Below are positions 55,887 through 64,000 of a stretch of 64,000 nt of DNA, one piece after another. Position numbers and translations under genes: made by a program. Under the pieces are notes generated by a model. The model saw only the letters and a program-made list of their open reading frames with translations. It was not told the DNA's origin and made no database searches. Position 1 is the first letter of the stretch. Each line of letters opens with the position of its first letter. This DNA comes from Cytobacillus sp. IB215665 (GTDB lineage Bacteria; Bacillota; Bacilli; Bacillales; SM2101): contig NZ_JAXBME010000001.1 of the NCBI RefSeq assembly GCF_033963835.1, forward strand, positions 372,001 through 436,000, written 5' to 3'.

Positions 55887-57047
55887 CTACCCAGTCGTCT
55901 CCACTTTATTATTTTCATGCTTGTTTCCAGTGAAAAACCACTTCATCATAGGTGGTGTAACAATTGTTGTAATTAGGACAACAACTACAATTACTGCAAA
56001 TAATTCTTGGCTTAACAACGCGGCTTCTAGTCCAATTGCTGCAATAATTAATGCTACTTCACCTCTTGATACCATACCAGATCCGATACCCATTGAACTT
56101 CTCCAATTGAATCCAGCGGCTTTTGCACCAACTGCTGAACCAAGCAGTTTCGTAAGGATAGCTACGATACTAAGGATGACTATTAGACCAATGTTATCTC
56201 CAATACCGAATAATTCTACAGTAACACCAATTGATGTGAAAAATACAGGTACAAAGATCGAGTAGCTGATTGTTTCTACTTTTTCAAACACTTCATGTTT
56301 ATGATTAGTTAAACTGATCGCAACACCAGCAATATAAGCACCAATAATTGCTGCAACTCCTGCATACTCAGCGATAAATGCATAGGTAAAGCAAATGATT
56401 AAGGCTGCAGAAATGACTGATTCAGTTACTTTTAATGGTGCAAACTTATTTAATACCCAAGGGACCACTTTCCAAGCTAAGCCTATAGCTACCGCGAAGA
56501 AGATAACTTTCTTTATAATCACTTCTCCTAAATGAACATCCCCACCTGCTAAGCTCATTAAAAAGGCCAATGATACGATAACGAGAATATCGTCAATGAC
56601 AGCTGCTCCTAAAATCGTCGCACCTTCTTTTGACTTAAGCTTATTCATTTCTTTCAATGCTTGGACTGAAATACTTACGCTTGTAGCAGAAAGTAATAAT
56701 CCAAGAAATATAGCTTCAAATGTAGGTAATCCAATAATTACTCCTGATAAATATCCGATAGATAAAGGTACAATGATTCCAAGTATCCCTACATAGGTTG
56801 AAGCCTTGCCAGTACGTTTAAATTCATCAACATCGGTTTCTAAGCCTGCAATAAACATTAATAAAATGACTCCGATTTGACTAATTTCACTTAAGATTTC
56901 TGTGTCGTTAACGATTCCTAAAACGGTAGGGCCTAATACAATTCCGATTAATAACTTACCTAGAACAGATGGCTGGCCAAGCCTGACACTAATATCTCCA
57001 GCTATTTTTGAAGCAAATAAAATAGCTGCTAATTCAATAATAAGCAC
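55887..57047 (-). CDS. CPA2 family cation:proton antiporter
   Basis: A 386-residue antiporter with about twelve helices, of the KefB/NapA type. Conserved features are SVLGKLLIGIVLGPTVLG, the ion-binding region ATILGAAVIDDILVIV with the paired Asp residues, and GMVSRGEVALIIAAIG. No C-terminal RCK (TrkA-N) domain is present. The transported cation is normally Na+ or K+, but the putative Mn2+ riboswitch 310 nt upstream raises the possibility of a role in manganese tolerance. GTG 57047 has AGGGGGAG seven bases upstream. Confidence 0.9.
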   Translation of the reverse strand: MLIIELAAILFASKIAGDISVRLGQPSVLGKLLIGIVLGPTVLGIVNDTEILSEISQIGVILLMFIAGLETDVDEFKRTGKASTYVGILGIIVPLSIGYLSGVIIGLPTFEAIFLGLLLSATSVSISVQALKEMNKLKSKEGATILGAAVIDDILVIVSLAFLMSLAGGDVHLGEVIIKKVIFFAVAIGLAWKVVPWVLNKFAPLKVTESVISAALIICFTYAFIAEYAGVAAIIGAYIAGVAISLTNHKHEVFEKVETISYSIFVPVFFTSIGVTVELFGIGDNIGLIVILSIVAILTKLLGSAVGAKAAGFNWRSSMGIGSGMVSRGEVALIIAAIGLEAALLSQELFAVIVVVVLITTIVTPPMMKWFFTGNKHENNKVETTG

Positions 57048-57356
57048 TGCTTATCTCCCCCTCTTTGTATACGTAATAATCAACTATCGTGCTTGTAGCA
57101 CCTTTTTTCCCTAGTAAAAGACCTTTAAAAAGTAATAATTTCTCAGTAAACACCTGTGTTTAGTGGTGTTTTTGTCGATATGACTCCAATGTTTAATACG
57201 AGTCACTTCTTAAAAAGATTCAAAAATCAATGGTTTCTTTTGAAATATATTTTCAACTTGCTTAATAGTAGGCTATATTAGTATCTCTCCTTTCCATCAT
57301 TTTTTATCTAGAATGAATGAAGTAACTTTTGGTACTCTATTCATTATTTTTCTCAC

Positions 57357-57508
57357 AAAAAAACCCTTACCAATGATGGTAAAGGTTTTTTACATCAAAA
57401 GGCCTTTACCAACTGATAAAGGTCTCGCTAACAACGTATGTTGCCAACAAAGCCGAGAGTATGATACTCCGTAATGACGACTTTGCTGTAAAAGCTACTC
57501 CCCTTTAG
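57357..57508 (-). promoter_or_regulatory. yybP-ykoY (Mn2+) riboswitch with terminator
   Basis: On the minus strand the sequence begins TAAAGGGGAGTAGC, passes through AAAGTCGTCATTACGG and CGGCTTTGTTGGCAACA, and closes with AGCGAGACCTTTATC, the conserved order of yybP-ykoY manganese riboswitches. The 3' P1 strand CCTTTA can pair either with the 5' end or with GGTAAAGG (57403-57410). GGTAAAGG can in turn pair with CCTTTACC (57378-57385), the 5' arm of the terminator ACCTTTACCA/TGGTAAGGGT (57363-57386) that ends in seven T. Ligand binding would therefore free the antiterminator: an ON switch. Confidence 0.82.
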
Positions 57509-57568
57509 GAGAAAATTTAATTATATAAAAGATCATAAAATAAATATTATAATTTTGTCAATTAATTA

Positions 57569-57676
57569 GGCTCTGTTGGTAAAAATTGTTGCTGTAGCTT
57601 CTAAACTATTAGGAATTTTAGTTGTATACGTGTTTGTTTTGTAGTACGAGAAATAACAATCTTTAGGTAAACAGCC
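57569..57676 (+). mobile_element. MITE-like element, internally shortened
   Basis: GGCTCTGTTGGTAAAAATTG at the left, TTTTAGTTGTATACGTGTTT inside and CTTTAGGTAAACAGCC at the right follow the family order. About 108 bp. Confidence 0.65.
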
Positions 57677-57886
57677 ATTTTTAATACGGTTGTTTACCCA
57701 TTTTTTGTATATTTAATAATAGAATGTATGTTTCTCGCACAAACCTTATGAATACAGCTACATGTAAGTCAATACAGTATAAGTAGAAAAAGACTAAATT
57801 AAAAAGTTCTACATAATATTATTTCGAAATAATAAGACCTTATTGTGAACAAATTAAATTATGAGCAAGATATTACAATTTGTATC

Positions 57887-57956
57887 TTGACGAATGATAA
57901 AAGCCAAGTTACAATACTAAAAACTTTAACTTATTAGCAAATTAGCGAACTAAAGT
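57887..57956 (+). promoter_or_regulatory. his operon promoter with overlapping dyad
   Basis: TTGACG (57887-57892) and TACAAT (57910-57915) are 17 bp apart, a strong sigma-A promoter. Right at the expected start of transcription is an imperfect dyad with outer arms ACTTTA and TAAAGT (57923-57956) and inner TTAGC repeats. It may be the operator of a histidine-responsive repressor. No T-box signature is present in the leader. Confidence 0.6.
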
Positions 57957-58068
57957 ATTTTAGTTTAATTTTGGAATAAATTTCAATATAGCTAGCGCAT
58001 AAATTGAGCCTCCAGGGATGCTTAATGCGTTGAAGCTTTACAAATCAATAACTAAAGGGCGGATTGAA

Positions 58069-59244
58069 ATGCAGAAGCTTTTTATGTTTGAAAAGCCATT
58101 AGGTATGAGAGACACATTACCTTCATTGTATGAAACTAAAAAAGAACTTAGGAGTGAGTTACTAAAGGGGATTGAGCAATGGGGTTATCAGCTAATTGAG
58201 ACGCCAACGCTAGAGTATTATGATACCGTAGGGTCATCATCAGCGATAGCGGATAGGCAGCTGTTCAAGCTATTGGATCAGCAAGGTCATACGTTAGTAT
58301 TACGGCCGGATATGACAGCCCCTATTGCTAGGGTAGCAGCATCAAAATTATTAGCAAACAAGAACCCGTTACGTCTTGCCTATTCTGCCAACGTTTTTCG
58401 CGCTCAACAGCGCGAAGGGGGACGTCCAGCAGAGTTTGAACAAGTTGGAATTGAATGTATAGGTGATCAAACACTAAGTGCAGACGCTGAAGTGATTGCT
58501 CTGCTAGTATCCCTATTACAAAATATTGGGTTAGAGACATTTGCAGTTACTGTTGGTCACATCGGGTTTGTTAATGAGCTATTTTTAGAAACAGTCGGTA
58601 ATGAAGAGCGGGCTAACACGTTGCGACGCTTCTTATATGAAAAAAACTTTGTTGGATATAAAGAACATGTGAAAGGTTTGCCTCTATCATCTATTGATAA
58701 ACAACGTTTATTACAATTATTACATTTACGTGGTGACGAAAATATTATAAATGATGCTATGCAGCTTGTTGACGGGGAGAGAGGTAAACAATTGCTTCTG
58801 GAACTGCAACTAGTATGTGAGCACCTACGATCATTTGGTGTATCCAGATTTATAAAATTAGATCTTACATTATTGAGCCATATGAGCTATTATACAGGTC
58901 TTTTATTTGAAGTATATGCAGATAAAGTAGGTTTCTTACTTGGAAACGGTGGGCGCTATGATAATCTACTATCCAAATTTCATGTTGATGCACCAGCAAC
59001 AGGGTTTGGAATACGGATAGACCGTCTACTAGAAGCGCTCGGGTATTGTGGTCAAGAACCTCTTATTCATAGTGTCATTTACAGTTCTGATAACTTAAAA
59101 CGAGCAATCGAGTTTGCAGACGAACGTAGAAAGAATGGTGAGCGTGTCATACTCCAAGATATATCTGGCCTTACGAACGTCGATGCTTATACGAAATCTT
59201 TTGCACAGGTTTCATTCTTTATAGGGGAACAAAGCCGAAGTTGA
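58069..59244 (+). CDS. hisZ: ATP phosphoribosyltransferase regulatory subunit HisZ
   Basis: A histidyl-tRNA synthetase paralogue without aminoacylation activity that activates the short HisG. The 391 residues start FMFEKPLGMRDTLPSLYETK and show the HisRS-like motif 2 (LRPDMTAPIARVAAS) and motif 3 region (FGIRIDRLLEAL). ATG 58069 matches the family start; the frame opens 17 codons earlier. First gene of the operon hisZ-G-D-B-H-A-F-I. Confidence 0.95.
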   Translation: MQKLFMFEKPLGMRDTLPSLYETKKELRSELLKGIEQWGYQLIETPTLEYYDTVGSSSAIADRQLFKLLDQQGHTLVLRPDMTAPIARVAASKLLANKNPLRLAYSANVFRAQQREGGRPAEFEQVGIECIGDQTLSADAEVIALLVSLLQNIGLETFAVTVGHIGFVNELFLETVGNEERANTLRRFLYEKNFVGYKEHVKGLPLSSIDKQRLLQLLHLRGDENIINDAMQLVDGERGKQLLLELQLVCEHLRSFGVSRFIKLDLTLLSHMSYYTGLLFEVYADKVGFLLGNGGRYDNLLSKFHVDAPATGFGIRIDRLLEALGYCGQEPLIHSVIYSSDNLKRAIEFADERRKNGERVILQDISGLTNVDAYTKSFAQVSFFIGEQSRS

Positions 59245-59282
59245 ATATATTGTATCTCATCACAGAAGGGAGATGAATAGGC

Positions 59283-59936
59283 TTGCTTACTATTGCTATG
59301 CCAAAGGGACGCATATTTACGGAAGCAGTTGAATTACTGAGAAAGGCTGGCTATCGGTTGCCTAATAAATTTGAAGCTTCACGTAAATTGATTATAGATG
59401 TAGAGGAAGAACAAATTCAATTTATCCTTGCTAAGCCGATGGATGTGACAACGTATGTTGAATACGGTGTAGCTGATCTCGGTATCGCAGGTAAGGATGT
59501 CATGCTAGAAGAAGAGCGAGATGTATATGAGCTACTTGATCTTTATATTAGTCATTGTTACTTAGCAGTTGCTGGGTTACCTGATGTAAAAACGACAGAT
59601 GTCGCACCTAAAGTAGCGACCAAATATCCAAATATTGCATCTACTTATTTTAGAGAGCAGGGAGAGCAAGTTGAAATTATAAAATTGAATGGTTCTATAG
59701 AATTAGCACCACTCATCGGCTTAGCTGATCGCATCGTTGATATCGTTTCAACAGGTCAGACTTTGCGGGAAAATGGACTTGTTGAAATGGAGCATATAGG
59801 TCATGTAACTTCGAGACTCATTGTAAATCCAGTAAGCTATCGAATGAAGGAACAACAAATAGATGAGCTTGTTGAGCGTCTTGCATCAATTATTGAGCAA
59901 CTCGATTTTGCGATGGATGGTGAAAAAATGCTATGA
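59283..59936 (+). CDS. hisG: ATP phosphoribosyltransferase, short form HisG
   Basis: First enzyme of histidine synthesis, joining ATP and PRPP. The 217-residue form lacks the C-terminal regulatory domain and depends on HisZ. The N-terminus TIAMPKGRI, the [10 protein letters not shown] region and the PRPP loop [14 protein letters not shown] are present. TTG 59283 with GAAGGGAG upstream is the start, though spacing is wide. It overlaps hisD by 4 bp. Confidence 0.96.
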   Translation: MLTIAMPKGRIFTEAVELLRKAGYRLPNKFEASRKLIIDVEEEQIQFILAKPMDVTTYVEYGVADLGIAGKDVMLEEERDVYELLDLYISHCYLAVAGLPDVKTTDVAPKVATKYPNIASTYFREQGEQVEIIKLNGSIELAPLIGLADRIVDIVSTGQTLRENGLVEMEHIGHVTSRLIVNPVSYRMKEQQIDELVERLASIIEQLDFAMDGEKML

Positions 59937-61219
59937 ACATAAAACGTGTATCAAAGGACATGACGTTGAAGAGAACAATTGATAGTGGAACAGAACAGCA
60001 GAGACAGTCAGTATTATCAATTATTGGGCAAGTTAAAGCAGATGGAGATGTAGCTCTTAGAGATTTAACAGCTCAGTATGATGGTGTTCAGCTATCCTCT
60101 TTTCGTGTGACTGATGAAGAAATCTCTACTGCTTACGAAAAAGTTGATCAAACACTCATACAAGTAATGAGAGAGGCAGCAGAAAATATCCGAGATTATC
60201 ATCAACGTCAAGTACGTCAAACATGGATATCGATGAAAGAGGACGGGTCATTACTAGGTCAAAAGATTACGCCCCTAGACGCTGTAGGGGTATATGTTCC
60301 TGGGGGAACGGCGGCTTACCCATCTTCGGTTTTAATGAATGTCATACCCGCACAGGTTGCAGGCGTTGAACGCATTGTTATTGTTTCACCTCCTCAACAT
60401 GATGGGGCATTACCTCCCGCCGTCATCGTAGCTGCACATGAAGCAGGAATTAAAGAAATATATAAAATTGGAGGAGCACAAGCAATAGCGGCGCTTGCGT
60501 ATGGCACAGATTCAATTCGTTCAGTTGATAAAATAGTTGGTCCAGGAAATATATATGTAGCACTTGCGAAACGTGAAGTGTTTGGGCATGTTGCTATTGA
60601 TATGATAGCTGGCCCTAGTGAAATTGTTGTATTAGCAGATGATACAGCAAATGCAAAAGAAATTGCTGCTGATTTATTATCACAAGCAGAGCATGATGCA
60701 TTAGCCTCAAGCATCGTTGTGACACCGTCTATAGAACTTGCAAAAAAAGTACAGCATGAGATAGAAAAACAACTTGAAACATTACCTCGGAAAGAAATTG
60801 CTCATGCATCATTACGAGATTATGGAGCTATCTATGTCACAAATAATTTAGTGGAAGCCATTGATGTTGTAAATGAACTTGCACCAGAACATCTAGAAAT
60901 TATGACTGTAGACCCAATGTCTATTGTAGCAAGTATTCGTCATGCTGGTGCCATCTTTCTTGGAAGGTATAGTACAGAGCCAGTTGGTGATTATTTTGCT
61001 GGACCGAACCATGTTCTTCCGACTAATGGGACAGCGCGTTTTTCAAGTCCTCTTTCAGTGGATGACTATGTTAAAAAATCAAGCATCATTTCTTATAGTA
61101 AGGATGCGTTAATTACTAACGGAGCAAAGATTGCTTCTTTTGCGCGAGCTGAAGGATTAGAAGCACATGCCCGTGCCATAGAAGTGCGTTTATCGACAGC
61201 TGATAAGGAGGGATCATGA
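59933..61219 (+). CDS. hisD: histidinol dehydrogenase
   Basis: Zinc enzyme that oxidises histidinol to histidine in the last two steps. The 428 residues contain [31 protein letters not shown], the zinc ligands in LLSQAEHD and the catalytic region APEHLEI followed by GPNHVLPT. Overlaps hisG and touches hisB. Confidence 0.97.
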   Translation: MNIKRVSKDMTLKRTIDSGTEQQRQSVLSIIGQVKADGDVALRDLTAQYDGVQLSSFRVTDEEISTAYEKVDQTLIQVMREAAENIRDYHQRQVRQTWISMKEDGSLLGQKITPLDAVGVYVPGGTAAYPSSVLMNVIPAQVAGVERIVIVSPPQHDGALPPAVIVAAHEAGIKEIYKIGGAQAIAALAYGTDSIRSVDKIVGPGNIYVALAKREVFGHVAIDMIAGPSEIVVLADDTANAKEIAADLLSQAEHDALASSIVVTPSIELAKKVQHEIEKQLETLPRKEIAHASLRDYGAIYVTNNLVEAIDVVNELAPEHLEIMTVDPMSIVASIRHAGAIFLGRYSTEPVGDYFAGPNHVLPTNGTARFSSPLSVDDYVKKSSIISYSKDALITNGAKIASFARAEGLEAHARAIEVRLSTADKEGS

Positions 61220-61803
61220 TGAGAAATACGAGTGTAAATAGAGTGACGAATGAAACATCTATTCAGCTTTCATTTGAAATTGATGGGAAGGGAAATGCTG
61301 ACCTTGAGACTGGTGTTCCATTTCTAACACATATGTTAGATTTGTTCACTAAACATGGACAATTTGATTTAGCAATACTTGCAAATGGTGACACTGAAAT
61401 CGATGATCATCATACGACAGAGGATATTGGTATTTGTTTAGGACAAGCGCTAAGGGAAGCTCTTGGTAATAAGAGTGGAATTAAAAGATACGGAAATGCT
61501 TTCGTACCTATGGATGAAGCACTAGCACAAGTTGTCGTTGACCTCAGTAATCGCCCTCACTTTGTATTGAAGGGTGACTTGCCTAGTAAACGGGTTGGCT
61601 CCTTTGATACTGAGCTCGTTCATGAATTTCTTTGGAAGCTAGCGCTTGAGGCTCGTATAAATTTACATGTGATTATTCATTATGGTCATAATACACATCA
61701 TATGATTGAAGCGGTGTTTAAAGCATTAGGTCGAGCGCTTGATGAAGCTACTATGATCGATCCGAGAGTAAAAGGGGTACCATCTACGAAAGGGTTGTTA
61801 TAA
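61219..61803 (+). CDS. hisB: imidazoleglycerol-phosphate dehydratase
   Basis: Mn-dependent dehydratase. About 194 residues, with the two metal motifs DDHHTTEDIGI (about 66-76) and HNTHHMIEA (about 163-171). Two ATG codons, 61216 and 61219, fit; I use the second because GGAGGG (61207-61212) then lies at better spacing. It is the monofunctional enzyme, without the phosphatase domain of enteric HisB. Confidence 0.95.
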   Translation: MRNTSVNRVTNETSIQLSFEIDGKGNADLETGVPFLTHMLDLFTKHGQFDLAILANGDTEIDDHHTTEDIGICLGQALREALGNKSGIKRYGNAFVPMDEALAQVVVDLSNRPHFVLKGDLPSKRVGSFDTELVHEFLWKLALEARINLHVIIHYGHNTHHMIEAVFKALGRALDEATMIDPRVKGVPSTKGLL

Positions 61804-62430
61804 ATGATCGGCATTGTTGATTATGGTATGGGGAATTTATATAGCGTGAGTAAAGCATTAGAACGGATGGATGTTGATTATGTGATAACAGACGACCAGC
61901 GCCTGCTAAAACAAGCTAAAGGGTTAATTCTCCCGGGCGTTGGAGCATTTAAAGACGCGATGGCAATTTTAAATGACAGAGGATTGACTACATTTTTAAA
62001 GGATTGTACCCAGCAAAGGAAACCACTCCTTGGTATATGTCTAGGTATGCAGTTATTGTTTGATGAAAGTGAAGAAAATGGACTTTCAGAGGGGCTTGGC
62101 TTAATTAAGGGACGTGTCGTCCGCTTTCCTCAAAATGAAGCTTATAAAATCCCACATATGGGATGGAATAAACTACATGTTCACCAACCTTCATCACTTC
62201 TAGAAGGTGTGAACAATGGATATGTATATTTCGTACATTCTTATTATGTTCAAGCAGGAGAGCAGTCAGATGTGATCGCAAGTAGTGAGTATGCTGTGGA
62301 TGTTCCAGCTGTGGTTGGTAAGGGCAATGTCTTTGGAACGCAATTTCATCCAGAAAAAAGTAGTGATACAGGCTTAAGAATACTAGAAAACTTTGCAGCG
62401 GTTGTTGAAGGGAAGGTGTTGTCGTCGTGA
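61804..62430 (+). CDS. hisH: imidazole glycerol phosphate synthase subunit HisH
   Basis: Glutamine amidotransferase that supplies ammonia to HisF. The 208 residues hold the nucleophile Cys in LGICLGMQ (about 80) and the His-Glu pair in [10 protein letters not shown]. The start follows the hisB stop directly. Its 3' end overlaps hisA by 4 bp. Confidence 0.97.
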   Translation: MIGIVDYGMGNLYSVSKALERMDVDYVITDDQRLLKQAKGLILPGVGAFKDAMAILNDRGLTTFLKDCTQQRKPLLGICLGMQLLFDESEENGLSEGLGLIKGRVVRFPQNEAYKIPHMGWNKLHVHQPSSLLEGVNNGYVYFVHSYYVQAGEQSDVIASSEYAVDVPAVVGKGNVFGTQFHPEKSSDTGLRILENFAAVVEGKVLSS

Positions 62431-63164
62431 AGCAATTTATGATTTATCCAGCGATTGATATTAGGAATGGCAAATGCGTTAGATTATTACAAGGCGACTA
62501 CGCTAAAGAAACGATTTATGGTGAATCGCCTTTAGCAATGGCACAGCTCTTCGAAAATCAAGGAGCAACATGGATTCATACTGTCGATTTAGATGGAGCA
62601 AAAGTGGGAAAACCAGTGAATGACAAAGAAGTCATTGACATTGCTGAACAATTACAAGCAAATGTACAGGTTGGTGGTGGAATTCGAACAGAGGCAGACA
62701 TCGTCTATTATCTGGAGAAAGGTATTAAGCGCATTATTTTAGGAAGTGCGGCAATTAACAACCCACCTTTTGTCAAAGAAATGCTTAAGAAATATCAGCA
62801 ACATATTGCAATAGGTATTGATGCAAAAGATGGTTATGCAGCGATAGAAGGTTGGCTGGAGATGTCGACAATCAAAGCGACTGTAATTGGTAAGGAGCTT
62901 GCAGAACATGGAGCGGAAACTTTTATCTTTACAGACATTAAGACGGATGGGATGTTGTCAGGACCTAACACAGATGCCGTCGTTGAAATGGCACAAGCTA
63001 CGAAAAAGCAGGTTATTGCATCAGGTGGAATTTCCTCACTTGATGATGTAAAGGGCTTAATGCAATATAAGCAAATAGGTGTAAGTGGTGCGATTATTGG
63101 AAAGGCACTATACACGAATCAGTTTACTGTAAGTGAGGCAGTGAGTTCGGTGAAAGACATATGA
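62427..63164 (+). CDS. hisA: phosphoribosylformimino-AICAR ribotide isomerase HisA
   Basis: TIM-barrel isomerase of 245 residues. The catalytic aspartates lie in [14 protein letters not shown] (Asp11 region) and [10 protein letters not shown]; the phosphate loops are VGGGIRTE and ASGGISS. The start is GTG 62427, overlapping hisH by 4 bp; hisF overlaps its end likewise. Confidence 0.96.
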   Translation: MKQFMIYPAIDIRNGKCVRLLQGDYAKETIYGESPLAMAQLFENQGATWIHTVDLDGAKVGKPVNDKEVIDIAEQLQANVQVGGGIRTEADIVYYLEKGIKRIILGSAAINNPPFVKEMLKKYQQHIAIGIDAKDGYAAIEGWLEMSTIKATVIGKELAEHGAETFIFTDIKTDGMLSGPNTDAVVEMAQATKKQVIASGGISSLDDVKGLMQYKQIGVSGAIIGKALYTNQFTVSEAVSSVKDI

Positions 63165-63919
63165 TTACGAAGCGAATTATTCCTTGTTTAGATGTCAAGG
63201 AAGGAAGAGTTGTGAAGGGAATCCGGTTTGTTGAACTACGTGATGCAGGTGACCCTGTTGAATTAGCCTCCTTCTATGATCAAGAGGGTGCTGATGAATT
63301 AGTCTTTTTAGATATATCCGCTTCACATGAAGGAAGAAAAACGATGGTTGACGTCGTGCAAAATGTTGCTGGTCAGCTAGCGATTCCGTTCACGGTTGGT
63401 GGTGGCATTAATAGTTTAGCAGATATGAAAAAGATGTTACGTGCAGGTGCGGACAAAGTTTCAATTAACACGGCGGCTGTTAACAACCCTCGTCTTATCA
63501 CTGAAGGGGCAAATTATTTTGGTTCACAATGCATTGTCGTAGCGATTGACGCAAAATATGATCAAACTATTCAAACATGGCGAGTGTTTACACACGGAGG
63601 AAGGCAGGCAACTGATTGGCGTGTTATTGATTGGGCGAAAGAGGTTGTTAGACGCGGGGCAGGAGAAATTTTATTGACGAGTATGGATAGTGATGGTGAA
63701 AAGAGTGGTTTTGATATTGATTTGACGAAAGAAGTAAGCATGGCGGTTTCTGTCCCGGTAATCGCATCTGGGGGAGCGGGTCGTGCAGATCATTTTGTCG
63801 AGGCATTTACTGAAGGGAAAGCTGATGCTGCATTAGCTGCATCAATTTTTCATTACAAGGAAACATCAGTTAGAGAGGTAAAAACCTTTTTACATCAGAA
63901 GGGGGTGTATGTAAGGTGA
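63161..63919 (+). CDS. hisF: imidazole glycerol phosphate synthase subunit HisF
   Basis: Cyclase partner of HisH, 252 residues, TIM barrel. The catalytic aspartates are in [15 protein letters not shown] (Asp11) and [11 protein letters not shown]; phosphate loops VGGGINS and ASGGAG. Overlaps hisA and hisI by 4 bp each. Confidence 0.97.
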   Translation: MITKRIIPCLDVKEGRVVKGIRFVELRDAGDPVELASFYDQEGADELVFLDISASHEGRKTMVDVVQNVAGQLAIPFTVGGGINSLADMKKMLRAGADKVSINTAAVNNPRLITEGANYFGSQCIVVAIDAKYDQTIQTWRVFTHGGRQATDWRVIDWAKEVVRRGAGEILLTSMDSDGEKSGFDIDLTKEVSMAVSVPVIASGGAGRADHFVEAFTEGKADAALAASIFHYKETSVREVKTFLHQKGVYVR

Positions 63920-64000
63920 CAGTACCACATCTTACATTTAATGACCAAGGATTAGTGCCTGCAATTGTTCAAGATATCGTCAGTAAGGAAGTATTAATGT
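63916..64000 (+). CDS. hisI: phosphoribosyl-AMP cyclohydrolase HisI, partial
   Basis: Only the first 28 codons are in the window. From GTG 63916, overlapping the hisF stop, they read [20 protein letters not shown] then VSKEVLM, the typical start of HisI. Whether it is fused to HisE cannot be seen. Confidence 0.85.
   Translation, partial: MTVPHLTFNDQGLVPAIVQDIVSKEVLM

Larger units (their letters stand above)
57048..58068. other. divergent control region, antiporter and his operon
   Basis: Holds, from left to right: a 300-nt leader stretch with a small hairpin (AACACC/GGTGTT, about 57150-57175), the riboswitch terminator and aptamer (57357-57508), a dispersed element (57569-57676) and the hisZ promoter with a dyad (57887-57956). 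No gene is seen. Confidence 0.5.

Noticed and set aside
57048-58068. T-box leader for the his operon
   Set aside because: No AGGGTGGNACCGCG-type antiterminator sequence is present between the promoter and hisZ.
58018-58068. Upstream ATG start for hisZ at 58018
   Set aside because: The 17 extra residues have no counterpart in the HisZ N-terminus as I remember it.

Overview
The window is chromosomal DNA from a low-GC, Gram-positive, endospore-former-type bacterium, most likely a member of the Bacillaceae. The backbone gene order (secA, prfB, a YvjA-like gene, cccB, ftsE, ftsX, ctpB, minJ, then uvrB, uvrA, yvlA/yvlB-like genes, hprK, lgt, yvoD, ppaX, yvoF, hisZGDBHAFI) follows the Bacillus subtilis order as I remember it. 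The same conclusion follows from strong GGAGG-type ribosome binding sites, frequent TTG/GTG starts, a frameshifted prfB, a LexA-type box before uvrB and a 217-aa HisG paired with HisZ. I cannot name the genus or species from the sequence alone.

Layout. 0.3-16.2 kb: protein export (secA), translation termination (prfB), a YitT-family membrane protein, lipoprotein cytochrome c551 (cccB), the ftsE-ftsX pair followed directly by a coiled-coil M23 peptidoglycan hydrolase, a short soluble chemoreceptor, a GltS-like membrane protein, ctpB, a GNAT acetyltransferase and the division-site protein minJ. 16.3-34.6 kb is mostly accessory: a CueP-type copper lipoprotein, a small secreted protein, a polysaccharide deacetylase with SH3-like repeats, a DUF2975/XRE pair, a CPBP protease opposite a MerR regulator, a TetR-controlled ABC exporter, a 1028-aa GNAT/beta-rich fusion coupled to an amidohydrolase, an IsdG-like monooxygenase, a possible 37-aa membrane peptide and an MBL-fold hydrolase. 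34.9-39.9 kb is a metal block: feoA plus a FeoB split into two overlapping genes, divergent from a CzrA-type ArsR regulator and a Zn/Cd/Pb P-type ATPase. 40.6-55.6 kb returns to backbone genes: SOS-controlled uvrBA, an NSS-family transporter, a chemoreceptor, yvlAB, hprK, lgt, yvoD, ppaX and yvoF. 55.9-57.5 kb holds a CPA2 cation:proton antiporter preceded by what looks like a yybP-ykoY (Mn2+) riboswitch. 58.0-64.0 kb is the histidine operon, cut off early in hisI.

Two repeat families shape the intergenic DNA. One is an element of about 160 bp with terminal inverted repeats (GGCTnTTTTCGTA...TACGAAAAnAGCC), present in at least a dozen full, deleted or decayed copies, and MITE-like in form. The other is a 21-bp unit (TTTACTGTCCGAAT plus seven bases) that occurs as a pure 21-bp tandem array near 18.4 kb and, on the opposite strand, as a 41/42-bp dimer array near 4.2 kb.

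The best candidates for undescribed biology are the GNAT/beta-rich protein with its overlapping amidohydrolase, the 21-bp repeat family, the MITE-like family, the split feoB with an internal ribosome binding site, the Mn riboswitch-antiporter pairing and an antisense small-ORF locus near 33.2 kb. All assignments come from reading the sequence and from memory of protein families; no database search was possible.
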